This document shows positions 32,002-32,440 of a stretch of 32,440 nucleotides of DNA, in pieces. A program made the translations under genes and the position numbers. Source of the DNA: an uncultured Mycolicibacterium sp. (GTDB lineage: Bacteria; Actinomycetota; Actinomycetes; Mycobacteriales; Mycobacteriaceae); contig CAMFLL010000041.1 of assembly GCA_945957405.1 (NCBI GenBank), positions 1-32,440 on the forward strand. The letters are read 5' to 3'. Each line of letters opens with the position of its first letter. The first letter of the stretch is position 1. Below the pieces are notes generated by a model, which saw nothing but the letters and a program-made list of their open reading frames with translations, was not told the origin of the DNA and did not search any database.

Positions 32002-32440
32002 TGAGCAGGATCGCCGGGCCGGTCGACCGCGTGGTGGTCGTCGGCGCCGGAATCGCGGGGCTGGCCGCCGCATCGAGCCTGCGTCAGGCCGGCATCGACG
32101 TCGTCGTGCTCGAGGCCCGTGACCGCATCGGCGGTCGGCTGCACACCGTCGATCTGGCCGGTACGCCGGTCGACATGGGCGGCTCCTGGATTCACCACCC
32201 CATCGGCAATCCGGTGACCGCCTTCTGCGACCTCCACGCCATTGCGCGCGACCCCGGTAATCCGCTTCCGTCGATATCGGCTTTCGACATGGCCGAGCGC
32301 AGGCGACTCGACCGCACCGAGGTCGAGTTCTACGCACAGACCGAGACCGACGCCTTCTGGGATTCCGTCGAGGCGCTCAGCGCACGGCTTGGTCCTGGGG
32401 CGACCGCACACGACGCCATCGAAACCTTCGTCGGCGAACG
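32001..32440 (+). CDS. Second flavin amine oxidase, 3' part outside the window
   Basis: An open frame from GTG 32001 to the window end, about 146 residues. After nine residues comes [21 protein letters not shown] and [12 protein letters not shown], then [15 protein letters not shown], the FAD-binding start of a monoamine oxidase-like enzyme. The C-terminal FAD and substrate regions are missing because the window ends. ATG 31971, in frame, is an alternative start; neither has a clear ribosome site. It is a paralogue of the preceding gene in the same direction, so both may act in one amine-degradation pathway. Confidence 0.85.
   Translation, partial: MSRIAGPVDRVVVVGAGIAGLAAASSLRQAGIDVVVLEARDRIGGRLHTVDLAGTPVDMGGSWIHHPIGNPVTAFCDLHAIARDPGNPLPSISAFDMAERRRLDRTEVEFYAQTETDAFWDSVEALSARLGPGATAHDAIETFVGE

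Noticed and set aside
1..32440. tRNA, rRNA, CRISPR, insertion sequence, integrase or phage genes
   Set aside because: I found no cloverleaf with the conserved T-loop, no regular repeat-spacer array, no transposase or integrase motif and no terminal inverted repeats with target duplication.

Overview
The window is high-GC actinobacterial DNA, most likely from a fast-growing environmental mycobacterium (Mycolicibacterium-like). The reasons are an Arr rifamycin ADP-ribosyltransferase very close to the mycobacterial form, a mycobacterial-style FKBP lipoprotein, many GTG starts, leaderless-looking promoters with TANNNT -10 boxes, and strong G/C in third codon positions. I see no rRNA, tRNA, CRISPR array, insertion sequence or phage gene. 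No gap between genes exceeds about 220 bases.

Region 1 (1-3857): a VOC-fold protein behind a palindromic operator, a small secreted protein, a methyltransferase and a probably leaderless FMN azoreductase. On the other strand are an FKBP lipoprotein, a secreted RNase Sa/barnase-type ribonuclease and its barstar inhibitor.

Region 2 (3920-8974) is the most striking part, a rifamycin-resistance locus. arr (ADP-ribosylation) and a Rox-like flavin monooxygenase are each preceded by a 21-bp imperfect palindrome matching the rifamycin-associated element (RAE) known from actinomycetes. The second RAE lies between the divergent rox-like gene and an ABC-F ATPase gene. In all three directions a -10-like hexamer (nAnnCT) lies exactly 10 bp from the palindrome edge, so the RAE takes the place of the -35 element. 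The ABC-F leader also holds a 14-codon upstream ORF. A small unknown protein and an alpha/beta hydrolase lie inside the locus.

Region 3 (8978-10727): a MarR regulator and MFS exporter operon with a long palindromic operator in its own promoter.

Region 4 (10893-18937): a catabolic island with a PucR regulator, a VanA-type Rieske oxygenase, an unknown small protein, a PDR/VanB-type reductase, an NCS1 permease, an acyl-CoA dehydrogenase and a CaiB/BaiF CoA-transferase. Together these suggest uptake of a nucleobase-like or N-heterocyclic compound, oxygenation, and processing as CoA thioesters. The Rieske gene appears to start at an ATC codon behind a perfect AGGAGG.

Region 5 (18934-25460): an ABC importer operon (binding lipoprotein, fused double permease, ATPase) ending in an alpha/beta hydrolase gene, with a cupin and an AraC-type regulator upstream on the same strand.

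Region 6 (25625-29181): two PAP2 phosphatases, a diacylglycerol-kinase-family lipid kinase and a YihY/BrkB membrane protein, probably an envelope-lipid cluster. Region 7 (29068-32440): a second PucR-type regulator, convergent with and overlapping YihY, then two tandem flavin amine oxidases, the last cut by the window edge.
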